40,051 nucleotides of DNA, taken from assembly GCA_016125355.1 (NCBI GenBank), contig WGLX01000023.1, forward strand, positions 1-40,051. Reading direction: 5' to 3'. Below are positions 16,174 to 23,599 of this stretch, in pieces; positions within the stretch are counted from its first letter, which is position 1, and each line of letters begins with the position of its first letter. Position numbers and translations under genes: made by a program. The notes beneath the pieces were generated by a model. It ran no database searches. It saw only the letters and a list, made by a program, of their open reading frames with translations, and had not been told where the DNA came from. The DNA is from Actinomycetales bacterium (GTDB lineage Bacteria > Actinomycetota > Actinomycetes > S36-B12).

Positions 16174-17705
16174 CGGTCGGCCCCCCGGTCCTGCGCGTCC
16201 CGGGCTCGTGCCTCGAGGGCGGCGCGCAGGACGGCGACGTCGTCGAAGGGCGTCACGATCCCGCCGACCTCCTGTCCCTGCTCATGGCCCTTGCCCAGCA
16301 CCAGCACGATGTCTCCCGGTTCGGCACGGACTACGGCCACGCTAACGGCTCGCCTCCGATCGCCCTCGTCGAGGACCTCCCCACGCTCCCTCGGCGGGAC
16401 GTCACGAGCCCCCTCCAGCACCTCACCGCGGATGACCGCCGGATCCTCTGAACGGGGATTGTCGTCGGTCACGACGAGGAGATCGGCGAGGCGCACCGCC
16501 ACCTGGCCCATGAGCGGCCGCTTGGCGCGATCCCGGTCTCCTCCGGCCCCCAGGACCACCAGGAGTCGGCCGGTCGTGGTGTCGCGGGCCGCACGCAGGA
16601 CCCGCTCCACCGCATCCGGGGAGTGCGCATAGTCGACGATCCCGAGCACGCCGTCCGACCGCCCCGCGACCTGCATGCGGCCCGGGACCTCCGTGGCCGC
16701 AATACCGGCCAGCGCGTCGTCGAGGGAGACTCCGGCGCCCGTCAGCATCGCGACCGCACACACGGCGTTGGCGACGTTGAACGATCCCGGCATCGGCACA
16801 TCCAGGGGTGCCCGCGTCCCCTCGGGGCCCACGATGAAGGTTCCCTGTGCCTCCCGGACGGCATGCCAATCGGCATGCCCGTCGAGCAGGGACCAGGTCG
16901 TCAGTGGTATGTGCGCCTCGGTGGCGAGCCGTCGGCCCCACTCGTCGTCCACCCCGATGACGCCCGTTCGGCAACGCTCGGGGGTGAACAGGGCCGCCTT
17001 GGCCCGGTAGTACGCCTCCATCGTCCCGTGGTAGTCGAGGTGGTCCTGGGACAGGTTGGTGAATCCGGCGACGTCGAAGGTGATGGCGTCCACGCGACGC
17101 TCCTCCAGCGCGATGCTGCTGACCTCCATCACCACCGACTCGGCACCGAGATCCCGCATCACCGCGAGTACTGCGTGCAGATCCGTGGCCTCCGGGGTCG
17201 TGCGCACCCCCGGGTAGGTGCTCGTGCCCACGCGGACCCCGACCGTGCCGATCATGCCCGCCGCGCGGCCTGCTCGGGCCAGCCCGGACTCCACCATGGC
17301 CGCCACGGTCGTCTTCCCATTGGTGCCGGTGACGCCGAGCATCTGCAGGTTCTCGGCGGGCCGCCCGTAGACCGCCGCCGCGATGGCGCCCAGGGACGAG
17401 CGCGGGTTGTCGATAATGACGACCGGCACGGCCAGATCGCCGCACTCAGAGGCACCCGCCGCATCCGTCAGCACGGCGACCGCCCCGGCGGCCACGGCAT
17501 CCCGCGCGAACCTTGCGCCGTGCGTCACGTGACCGGGAAGGGCGGCATAGAGGTCACCGGGGAGGACCGAGCGGGAGTCCAGGGTCACGCCGGTGACCTG
17601 CCGATCCAGGGCCGTGGCCGGCAGCTCCGGGCTTCCCGCCGGTATGGCGCCGAGCACCGAGCCGAGGGGCACGGGGTGCGGAGCGGGCCGCGGACTGCTC
17701 GCCAT
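16170..17705 (-). CDS. murE: UDP-MurNAc-dipeptide--diaminopimelate ligase MurE
   Basis: Adds the third stem-peptide residue. 511 residues from ATG 17705, two bases after the ftsI stop; the longer open frame above it is a shadow of ftsI. Domain markers: DSRSVLPGDLYAALPG (43-58), P-loop GTNGKTT (127-133), TTPEATDL, MEVSSIAL, DHLDYHGTME, DYAHSPDAVERVL and GAGGDRDRAKRP. The substrate-selecting motif DNPR is at 415-418, which in this family indicates diaminopimelate rather than L-lysine. LGKGHEQGQ lies near the C-terminus. The motif does not separate meso- from LL-DAP. Confidence 0.97.
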   Translation of the reverse strand: MASSPRPAPHPVPLGSVLGAIPAGSPELPATALDRQVTGVTLDSRSVLPGDLYAALPGHVTHGARFARDAVAAGAVAVLTDAAGASECGDLAVPVVIIDNPRSSLGAIAAAVYGRPAENLQMLGVTGTNGKTTVAAMVESGLARAGRAAGMIGTVGVRVGTSTYPGVRTTPEATDLHAVLAVMRDLGAESVVMEVSSIALEERRVDAITFDVAGFTNLSQDHLDYHGTMEAYYRAKAALFTPERCRTGVIGVDDEWGRRLATEAHIPLTTWSLLDGHADWHAVREAQGTFIVGPEGTRAPLDVPMPGSFNVANAVCAVAMLTGAGVSLDDALAGIAATEVPGRMQVAGRSDGVLGIVDYAHSPDAVERVLRAARDTTTGRLLVVLGAGGDRDRAKRPLMGQVAVRLADLLVVTDDNPRSEDPAVIRGEVLEGARDVPPRERGEVLDEGDRRRAVSVAVVRAEPGDIVLVLGKGHEQGQEVGGIVTPFDDVAVLRAALEARARDAQDRGADR

Positions 17706-17707
17706 GA

Positions 17708-19555
17708 CTACCCGCCGAGCGGCAGATTCGGCGACTTGGCACCCGTCGGGGGCACCTCCCGCGCCTGCAGCGCGTAGGTCATGACCCGCTGGAAGACCGG
17801 GCCACCGAGCTGTCCGCCGTAGCGGCCGGCGCGCGGGTTGTTCACGGACACGGCCACGACGAGTTGCGGGTTGTCCGCCGGCGCGATGCCGATGAAGGAT
17901 GCCACGACGCCGCTGTAGCAGCCGCAGGACTCCGAGTAGCGCTGCGCGGTGCCCGTCTTGCCTCCGACGCGATATCCGGGGATCGCCGCCATCGGCGCCG
18001 TCCCGCCCGGGCCGACCACCATCTCGAGCATGGCCCGCACCTGCTTCGCCGTCGCGGCGCTCACGACGCGCGTGGTCTTCGGAGCGGGTGGGACCTGTGT
18101 CGTGCCATCTGGCAGGACGTACTCCGAGACGAGGCTGGGTTCCACGCGGACCCCGTCGTTGGCAATGGTCGCGAAGACGCTGGCGGCCTGCACGGCGTTG
18201 ACACTGAGGCCCTGGCCGAAGGCGATGGTCGGCATCGAGGTCGGCGACCACTTGTCATGCGGTGGGATGTAGCCATTGGCCTCGCCGGGGAAGTTCAGCC
18301 CGGTCGGCTCGCCGATCCCGAACTTCTTGGCGTACTTGTAGAGCTTCTTCCCACCGATCCGCTCAGACGCGAGGATCGTGCCGATATTGCTCGACTTCGC
18401 CATGATTCCGGCGAGGGTGAGGTCCAGGCCACCGTGGGGGTGGTCGTCGTGGAAGGTGTCCCCACCCCGGTTGAGGACCGACGGAACGTGGATCACCGAG
18501 TACGGCGTGGCCTTGCCCTCGTTGATGACGGCGGACAGCGTCATGACCTTGCTCGTCGAGCCCGGCTCGAAGACGTCGGTCAGCGCGCGGTTCCCGCGGT
18601 TGCCGTCGGTCGCGCTCGCCACCTTGTTGGGGTTGAAGGTGGGCACGGACGCGAGGGCGAGGATCTGGCCCGTGTGCGGGTCCATGACGACAACGCTGCC
18701 GCTGTCGGCTCTCGCCTTCCGCACCGTCGACGCAATGGCCTGCTGCGCGACGAACTGGATGTCCCGGTCGATGGTCAGCCGGATGGACGTGCCCGGCTGG
18801 GCGTCCGTCACCGAGCTGTTGGCCGTCGGGATGACCCGCCCTCCGGGACCACGCTCGTACGTCTGGGTTCCCGGGGGGCCGGCCAGCAGCGTCTCGTCGG
18901 CGCACTCCATGCCACCCAGGCCCTTGCCGTCGGCACCCACGAAACCGACCACGTTCGCGGCCAGGTCCCCGGCCGGGTACACCCGCCGCGAGGTCTGCTC
19001 GCTGAACAGCCCCGGCAGCCGTAGGGCGGCGATCCGATCCCACGTCTCCGGCGTCAGGCCCTTGGCGACGTAGATGAACCGACGGTCGCCGGTCAGGCGC
19101 GCCGCGAGCACGTCGGGCGCAACACCGAGGATCGGCCCCAATTGGTCGGCGACGGCAGCGGGATCGGTCACCAGCGTCTGGTCCGCCGTGAGGTTGCGTG
19201 CCTCCATCGTGAGGGCGAGGGGCTCCCCCGCGCTGTCGAGGATCGCACCTCGCATCGCGGGGATCTCCTGGGTGCGCAGCCGCTGGTCGAGGGCCTCCGA
19301 CGCGAGCGTCTCACCACGGACCGCCTGCAGTTCCACGAGGCGGGCGCCGAACACGCTCAGCACCAGGCCCGTGGCGATCAGCAGGACCGCCCCACGGCGA
19401 CGCGGGTCGGCCAGGCGGAAGGTGGAGCGGCGGGGCGGCTTGGGGCGACCGTAGCCCGGGCCGCGTTGCGGCCTCGGGCGACCCTGCGGACGACCGGTGG
19501 GAGCCTGGGTACGACCGTATGCGCCTCGCGGACGGGGCGTGGCGCGGACGCTCAT
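17708..19555 (-). CDS. ftsI: Septal transpeptidase FtsI (PBP3, class B penicillin-binding protein)
   Basis: A 615-residue protein that cross-links septal peptidoglycan. ATG 19555 lies one base after the ftsL-like stop. Residues 1-53 are a basic Arg/Pro/Gly-rich cytoplasmic tail, 54-76 the membrane anchor, about 95-250 the dimerisation/pedestal region (RGAILDSAGEPLA), and 260-600 the transpeptidase domain. Active-site motifs: STSK with Ser333, SSN at 388-390 and KTG at 533-535. An unusual CGC pair (ESCGCYSG, about 543-550) sits just after KTG, with another Cys at 218. The N-terminal tail is long for the family. Confidence 0.97.
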   Translation of the reverse strand: MSVRATPRPRGAYGRTQAPTGRPQGRPRPQRGPGYGRPKPPRRSTFRLADPRRRGAVLLIATGLVLSVFGARLVELQAVRGETLASEALDQRLRTQEIPAMRGAILDSAGEPLALTMEARNLTADQTLVTDPAAVADQLGPILGVAPDVLAARLTGDRRFIYVAKGLTPETWDRIAALRLPGLFSEQTSRRVYPAGDLAANVVGFVGADGKGLGGMECADETLLAGPPGTQTYERGPGGRVIPTANSSVTDAQPGTSIRLTIDRDIQFVAQQAIASTVRKARADSGSVVVMDPHTGQILALASVPTFNPNKVASATDGNRGNRALTDVFEPGSTSKVMTLSAVINEGKATPYSVIHVPSVLNRGGDTFHDDHPHGGLDLTLAGIMAKSSNIGTILASERIGGKKLYKYAKKFGIGEPTGLNFPGEANGYIPPHDKWSPTSMPTIAFGQGLSVNAVQAASVFATIANDGVRVEPSLVSEYVLPDGTTQVPPAPKTTRVVSAATAKQVRAMLEMVVGPGGTAPMAAIPGYRVGGKTGTAQRYSESCGCYSGVVASFIGIAPADNPQLVVAVSVNNPRAGRYGGQLGGPVFQRVMTYALQAREVPPTGAKSPNLPLGG

Positions 19556-19556
19556 G

Positions 19557-20450
19557 TCACTCCACCGGCACCGCGACGAGTCCGGCGTCCCCCGAGGAGA
19601 GCTGGCCGGTCATGTCGATAACGGTCGCGTCCTGCCACAGGCTGTTCTCGGTGACCTTCTTCTTCTTGCCGGCGACCTTGGCCTTGCCGGTGTTGTCCGC
19701 AGCCTTGGCGGCCTTCGTATCGGTCGTTGCGGCCTGTGCCGCGGAGGGGTCGAGCGGCACCGGCTGGGAGGCCGAGGCATCGAGCCCGGAGTCCCCTGCC
19801 GTCGCGGCCGCGGCAGCCGCCTGCGCTGCTGCAGCGTCGACGGCGGCGGGGTCGTAGTCGGCGCCCGGCGAGACGGGCAGGTCGGCCGCACCGTTGTCGA
19901 CGGCCTCCGTGACGGTCGCGTCGGCAGGTGTGAGGAGGCGGGGGGTGACACTGCGCGGGCCGACCGCGGGCTTCGGCCTGCCCAGAACGCGGCCGTTGGC
20001 CACATTCAGGAACACCGGGTTCTCGCTCGGGACCATCCCGAGGGCGCGGGCCTGCGCCTCCAGCCGGTCGGGAGCCGCGGCGGCCGCCAGCTGCTCCCCC
20101 AGGGCCTGCTCGCGCTGCGCGAGCTCGGCCTGCTGCCCCTGCAGCTCGCTCACCGTGAACGCGCCCTGCGCGAGCGAGGTGTTGATGACGAGGATCAGCA
20201 CCATCCCGATCCCGAGCAGGCCGGTGACGAGGAGCGCGAACACTCCGCGGCTGGCCCGCTCCGGCCGCAGGGGCGCCACCATGCGCAGGTGCGGTCGAGC
20301 CGACTTGTGGCCGCGTGCCCCGCGGGTGGCGTACTCCGTGCCGTCGGGGTTGCCGATGGGCAGGTCGGCGGCATCCGGGTCCAGGGCCGGCGCCGCAGTG
20401 CCGTCGGTCACGCCCAGGAGGTCGTCATGCTTGCGCGCTGTGGAGGTCAT
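19557..20450 (-). CDS. ftsL: FtsL-like septum formation protein with long C-terminal extension
   Basis: A 297-residue bitopic protein between rsmH and ftsI, the ftsL position. ATG 20450 overlaps the rsmH stop (ATGA). Residues 1-69 form a cytoplasmic tail, 70-90 a transmembrane helix, 98-125 a coiled coil ([20 protein letters not shown]), followed by [14 protein letters not shown], the FtsL/DivIC-type end motif. FtsL forms a complex with FtsQ and a DivIC/FtsB partner and activates FtsW/FtsI. Typical FtsL ends soon after this point. Here about 135 more residues follow, low-complexity and Ala/Asp/Thr-rich with a [10 protein letters not shown] basic patch, ending in a more ordered-looking [13 protein letters not shown]. 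Family assignment rests on position and architecture, as FtsL diverges fast. Confidence 0.82.
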   Translation of the reverse strand: MTSTARKHDDLLGVTDGTAAPALDPDAADLPIGNPDGTEYATRGARGHKSARPHLRMVAPLRPERASRGVFALLVTGLLGIGMVLILVINTSLAQGAFTVSELQGQQAELAQREQALGEQLAAAAAPDRLEAQARALGMVPSENPVFLNVANGRVLGRPKPAVGPRSVTPRLLTPADATVTEAVDNGAADLPVSPGADYDPAAVDAAAAQAAAAAATAGDSGLDASASQPVPLDPSAAQAATTDTKAAKAADNTGKAKVAGKKKKVTENSLWQDATVIDMTGQLSSGDAGLVAVPVE

Positions 20451-21409
20451 GCCGCCCTGCCGATCCGCTCCGCCGCACGCACGCGAACGGACGCGGCACG
20501 CGGGTTGGCCGCCACCTCCGCCTCGTCGGCAGCCTCGGCTCCGCGCGTGACCAGCCGCAGCCACGGCTGCATGGCCTCCGGGATGACGGGGAGTCCGACC
20601 GGCACATCGGGATGGGCCCCCACCGCGAGGGCGTGCTTCACGATGCGGTCCTCGAGTGAGTGGTACGACATCACGACGATGCGACCGCCCACGGCGAGCG
20701 CGTCGAGGGCCGCGGGGATCGCGCGGCGCAGCACGTCGAGCTCGCCGTTGACCTCGATGCGGAGGGCCTGGAAGGTGCGCTTGGCCGGGTTGCCGCCCGT
20801 GCGCCGGGCGGCTGCCGGGATGGAGTCGCGCACGAGCTGCACGAGCCGCGCGGAGCTCGTGATCGGTGCCTGCGCGCGTTCGACGACGATGCGCGCGGCG
20901 ATCCGACCGGCGAACTTCTCCTCGCCGTACTGCCGAAGGATGCGCGCGAGGTCGGCGGCACTGTAGGTGTTCACCACGTCCGCGGCCGTCTGACCGGTCG
21001 TGGGGTCCATGCGCATGTCGAGCGGGGCGTCCTGCGCGTAGGCGAAGCCACGATCGGCCTCGTCGAGCTGCATCGAGGAGACCCCGAGGTCGAAGAGCAC
21101 CCCTTGGATCTCGCGGTAGCCGAGATCGGCGAGCACCTCCGGGAGCTCGTCGTAGACGGCGTGCACCAGCGTCACCCGCGGGCCGAACGCGGCCAGCCGC
21201 TCCTCGGACAGCCGCAGGGCCTCCGGATCGCGGTCCAGCCCGACCAGGCGCAGGTCCGGGAACCGGGTCAGCGCATGCTCCGCGTGCCCGCCGAGTCCCA
21301 GCGTGGCGTCGACCAGCACCGCGCCCGGTGCCTCGAGGGCAGGGGCGAGGAGGGCGATCACCCGGTCCCGGAGGACGGAGACGTGACGGACGGCAGCGGA
21401 CACGGTCAA
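20447..21409 (-). CDS. rsmH: 16S rRNA (cytosine-1402-N4)-methyltransferase RsmH
   Basis: Methylates N4 of C1402 in 16S rRNA using S-adenosylmethionine. 320 residues if translation starts at TTG 21409, which overlaps the preceding small ORF stop (TTGA); GTG 21403, two codons later, is an equally reasonable start and no strong ribosome-binding site separates them. Motifs: [13 protein letters not shown]-binding [65 protein letters not shown] and [11 protein letters not shown]. It also begins the strongly coupled part of the dcw operon. Confidence 0.97.
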   Translation of the reverse strand: MTVSAAVRHVSVLRDRVIALLAPALEAPGAVLVDATLGLGGHAEHALTRFPDLRLVGLDRDPEALRLSEERLAAFGPRVTLVHAVYDELPEVLADLGYREIQGVLFDLGVSSMQLDEADRGFAYAQDAPLDMRMDPTTGQTAADVVNTYSAADLARILRQYGEEKFAGRIAARIVVERAQAPITSSARLVQLVRDSIPAAARRTGGNPAKRTFQALRIEVNGELDVLRRAIPAALDALAVGGRIVVMSYHSLEDRIVKHALAVGAHPDVPVGLPVIPEAMQPWLRLVTRGAEAADEAEVAANPRAASVRVRAAERIGRAA

Positions 21410-21537
21410 GCCCAGGAGTCCACGACAGAGGCGAGCGCAGCGACAACCACGATGGTCAGGGCGAGGGCAACACCGAGCACGCCCGTCGTGCGAAGCACGC
21501 TGCGCACGGGGTGCCCGGGCTGGGTCAGGCTGGTCAT
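21406..21537 (-). CDS. Small single-pass membrane protein between mraZ and rsmH
   Basis: A 43-residue ORF from ATG 21537, which has a strong purine-rich site (AAGGGGGAGAC) immediately upstream; a longer frame to 21591 has none. The N-terminus is polar ([19 protein letters not shown]), followed by one hydrophobic helix of about 20 residues and the short tail SVVDSWA. Its stop overlaps the rsmH start (TTGA), so its translation would be coupled to rsmH. No family is recognised. Size, topology and position suggest a divisome or envelope micropeptide, or a leader ORF that sets rsmH translation; both are inference. Confidence 0.6.
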   Translation of the reverse strand: MTSLTQPGHPVRSVLRTTGVLGVALALTIVVVAALASVVDSWA

Positions 21538-21628
21538 GTCTCCCCCTTCTCCAAGGAAGGTCGCGGTTGGGATTCGTGATGGAGTTGTCATCGACTGCGT
21601 CTCGTGGTCCGTGTGGTCAGGTCCCCGC

Positions 21629-21644
21629 CCGCTGTTTCCAGCGG
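21629..21644 (-). ncRNA. Hairpin in the mraZ-rsmH spacer; candidate mraW-type leader RNA
   Basis: In the 177-base interval 21538-21714, which holds no convincing gene, the minus strand reads CCGCTG GAAA CAGCGG: a 6-bp perfect stem closed by a GNRA tetraloop, flanked by C-rich and G-rich arms that could extend it. A conserved 'mraW RNA motif' is known upstream of rsmH (mraW) in actinobacteria. I cannot confirm that this hairpin matches that consensus, so the link rests on position and on the stable tetraloop. Confidence 0.3.
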
Positions 21645-21714
21645 TGCCCTGGCGCGGGGGAAGTCGCGTCAGGACGGGCGCGAGGAGCGGGAGGAGACCT
21701 CACCGCACGCACCG

Positions 21715-22152
21715 TCAGATTCCCGGGAGCACCTCCTCGCTGAGGCCCGAGTAGGCCTCCTCCTGCTCGGCGAGGTAGGCGGCCCAGGCGTCGGCGTCCC
21801 AGATCTCCGCGGTCGGGCCCTTGCCCACCACGACGACGTCGCGATCCAGTCCGGCGTACTCGCGCAGCGGCATGGGCACCGTGATGCGGCCCTGCTTGTC
21901 GGGGATCTCGTCGAAGGCGCCGGAGAAGAGCACGCGGGCGTAGGCCTGCACCTTGGGGTTGGAACGGGAGGCCTCATTGAGCCGCTCGGCATAGGCGGCG
22001 AACTCACCGGCCGGCCAGACCACGATCGAGCGGTCCTGCCCCTTCGTCAGCACCAGTCCGGGCGCGAGCGCCTCGCGGAACTTGGCGGGGAGCACAAGGC
22101 GGCCCTTGTCGTCGAGGCGAGGCGTATGGGTGCCCAGGAAACCTAGGAACAT
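21715..22152 (-). CDS. mraZ: Transcriptional regulator MraZ
   Basis: The first gene of the dcw operon and its probable autoregulator. 145 residues from ATG 22152, preceded by a GAGGTGAGGTGG purine-rich site; the ORF could extend six codons upstream but the family begins MFLG. Two SpoVT-AbrB-like half-domains are visible, each with the conserved D-x-K/Q-GR core: LDDKGRLVLPAKFRE and IPDKQGRITVPMPLREYAGL. MraZ forms ring-shaped oligomers that bind direct repeats in its own promoter; a matching repeat ladder lies directly upstream here. Confidence 0.97.
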   Translation of the reverse strand: MFLGFLGTHTPRLDDKGRLVLPAKFREALAPGLVLTKGQDRSIVVWPAGEFAAYAERLNEASRSNPKVQAYARVLFSGAFDEIPDKQGRITVPMPLREYAGLDRDVVVVGKGPTAEIWDADAWAAYLAEQEEAYSGLSEEVLPGI

Positions 22153-22164
22153 CCACCTCACCTC

Positions 22165-22219
22165 CCCCACTGGCCCCAGCTACACCCCTGGCATCTCCAG
22201 GTGACGCCACTGTACCCCA
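22165..22219 (-). promoter_or_regulatory. Candidate MraZ operator: TGGnn direct repeats at about 10-bp spacing
   Basis: Reading the minus strand toward mraZ, pentamers TGGGG (22219-22215), TGGCG (22209-22205), TGGAG (22199-22195) and AGGGG (22189-22185) recur at exactly 10-bp steps, each separated by a 5-base spacer. Two further TGGGG copies follow at 22178-22174 and 22169-22165, with steps of 11 and 9 bases. E. coli MraZ is known to bind TGGGN direct repeats with 5-base spacers in its own promoter. The first copies overlap the predicted -10 and transcription start, which fits repression. Binding is inferred, not shown. Confidence 0.7.
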
Positions 22220-22236
22220 CTTTCCTCCACCGTCAA
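22209..22236 (-). promoter_or_regulatory. Predicted mraZ (dcw operon) promoter
   Basis: On the minus strand a TTGACG -35 element (22236-22231) is followed after 16 bases by TACAGT (22214-22209) as -10. The start of transcription would be near 22202, giving a leader of about 50 bases. The -35 matches five of six consensus bases and the -10 four of six. The elements interleave with the TGGnn repeat ladder. Confidence 0.65.
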
Positions 22237-22346
22237 CCACATCGCCCCCATGTCAGGGCCAAAGTCCCTCCACTCCCCTCGTCCGGGCGCCCCCCACCGC
22301 CGCAAGCCGTTCGCCCGCACCGGGCCAGGCGTGTGGGTGTTGCCGA

Positions 22347-22397
22347 GGGGGGTGAGGGGGGGTGAGGGGGGTGAGGGGGGAGGTGACCGGAGGGGGG
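22347..22397 (+). repeat. G-run tandem tract with G-quadruplex potential
   Basis: Four runs of six or seven G (22347-22352, 22356-22362, 22366-22371, 22375-22380) are separated by the same three bases TGA, and a fifth six-G run follows at 22392-22397. It lies in the 290-base interval between the sigma factor gene and mraZ, about 110 bases upstream of the mraZ promoter. Both flanking genes read leftward, so the G-rich strand is the template for that transcript and the RNA would be C-rich. The rest of the interval holds the promoter and MraZ repeats. Confidence 0.85.
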
Positions 22398-22442
22398 TGA
22401 CGTGGGGCAGCGGTGAAGCAGTCGTGCGGTTGGGGGCGTCGC

Positions 22443-23219
22443 TCAGCGGCCGAGGCGGTCCCGAAGCCGGGCGGCCACCTCGGGATTGACGACCGAGTCC
22501 GGATCGCGCAGGTCACCCATGCGCTCCTGCACTCCGACGAGCGCGGAGACCAGCGGCGGGCAGGTCGGGCACGTCGACAGGTGCTGCTCGAGCAGATGGG
22601 CGGTCCTGGCGTCGACCTCCCCGTCGAGGTAGTCGGAGACCTGGCTACGCGCATCCCAGCAGCGCAGCGGGACGCCCCGCAGGGCCACCCGACGCTCATG
22701 CCCCTCGGCGAGGGCCGAGACCAGCATCATGCGGCCGCGCCGCAGCCGCTGCTTCGCCGCCGGCAGATCGACGTCCGCCAGCTCGGCGGACTCCTTCACC
22801 GTGAGTCCCTCGACGTCGTGCAGCACCACGGCAGCGCGGTAGATGGCCGGCAGGCGCAGCAGCGCGTCCTCGATCTCGTCCCGGGTCTCCGCGGCGAGGG
22901 CCACCGCCTCCGCATCGACGGTGTAGTCGTCGGCCATCCACCGCTCCTCGACCTCGTCGACCAGGATCTCCCGGTCGCGACGGGTCCGGTCGATGACGAG
23001 GTTGGTCACGACGCGTCGGAGCCAGGCGTCCATGTTTCCGACATCCGCGAGCTGCTCGCGCCGCTCGAAGGCGCGGACGATGGCCTCCTGGGCGAGGTCC
23101 TCCCCAGCATCCCGGTCACGGGTCAACGCCGTGGCGTAGCGGACCAGGCCCGGCAGTTGCTCGGCGAGGAAAGCACCGGCCGACTCCGCGTCGGGAGCCG
23201 GCCAGTGGAGAGTCGTCAC
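22443..23219 (-). CDS. ECF-like sigma-70 family sigma factor with fused zinc-finger (anti-sigma-like) tail
   Basis: A 258-residue protein from GTG 23219. Residues 15-85 form the sigma region 2 (LVRYATALTRDRDAGEDLAQEAIVRAF, AWLRRVVTNLVIDRTRR); 110-170 form region 4 (ALLRLPAIYRAAVVLHDVEGLTVKESAELADVDLPAAKQRLRRGR). After a short linker comes a zf-HC2-like module, C187 ... H213-xxx-C217-xx-C220 (HLSTCPTC), the arrangement found in zinc-binding anti-sigma factors. The protein may thus carry its own inhibitory or redox-sensing domain. No separate anti-sigma gene is adjacent. DUF2892 lies 25 bases upstream on the same strand. Target promoters are unknown. Confidence 0.88.
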   Translation of the reverse strand: MTTLHWPAPDAESAGAFLAEQLPGLVRYATALTRDRDAGEDLAQEAIVRAFERREQLADVGNMDAWLRRVVTNLVIDRTRRDREILVDEVEERWMADDYTVDAEAVALAAETRDEIEDALLRLPAIYRAAVVLHDVEGLTVKESAELADVDLPAAKQRLRRGRMMLVSALAEGHERRVALRGVPLRCWDARSQVSDYLDGEVDARTAHLLEQHLSTCPTCPPLVSALVGVQERMGDLRDPDSVVNPEVAARLRDRLGR

Positions 23220-23244
23220 CCGGTCATTGTGCCGGGGCGGTCGA

Positions 23245-23451
23245 TCAGACGCGGTTCTTGGCCGTCGACAGCCCGAAGATCCGGTACAGCGGGCAGAAGC
23301 CGGTCACCGCCGTGAGGACCATGATCGCTGCGACGACGAGGAGGATCACGCCCAGCACCGAGCCGAAGCCCACCGCCCAGGCACCCAGGACGGCCGCGAT
23401 CGCGATGATGATGCGCACTGCTCGATCGATGCCGTTCTCGTTGGTCGTCAT
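23245..23451 (-). CDS. DUF2892 family small membrane protein
   Basis: A 68-residue protein from ATG 23451, with AAGGGA seven bases upstream (a frame nine codons longer has no such site). It reads MTTNENGIDRAVRIII, two hydrophobic helices (about 11-55), then GFCPLYRIFGLSTAKNRV. The N-x-x-DR-x-x-R start and the G-x-CPLY-x-xG end are hallmarks of DUF2892, also found fused to rhodanese domains (YgaP-type). Function unknown; the single Cys sits at the membrane exit and may take part in sulfur or redox chemistry (inference). Probably co-transcribed with the downstream sigma factor. Confidence 0.88.
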   Translation of the reverse strand: MTTNENGIDRAVRIIIAIAAVLGAWAVGFGSVLGVILLVVAAIMVLTAVTGFCPLYRIFGLSTAKNRV

Positions 23452-23587
23452 GACAGATCCCTTCGCACTTTCGGCCACCCCTGCGGTGGTCCGTCATCAA
23501 GAAGACGATTGAGCAGCGAGAAGGGATACCGGATTCGCCGAGGAGATTTCCGAGCGCGCCGCTGCCGGGCCGCGTCCGGCCCGGACG

Positions 23588-23593
23588 TACGCT
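23588..23593 (+). promoter_or_regulatory. -10 element for a probable leaderless transcript of the DUF3048 gene
   Basis: TACGCT ends exactly six bases before GTG 23600. With the usual 6-8 base distance from -10 to transcription start, the mRNA would begin at the start codon. There is no Shine-Dalgarno sequence in front of the gene, which supports a leaderless message. The same TAnnnT-N6-GTG layout recurs at 29049 and 30805 (minus strand). Confidence 0.55.
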
Positions 23594-23599
23594 GCACCG

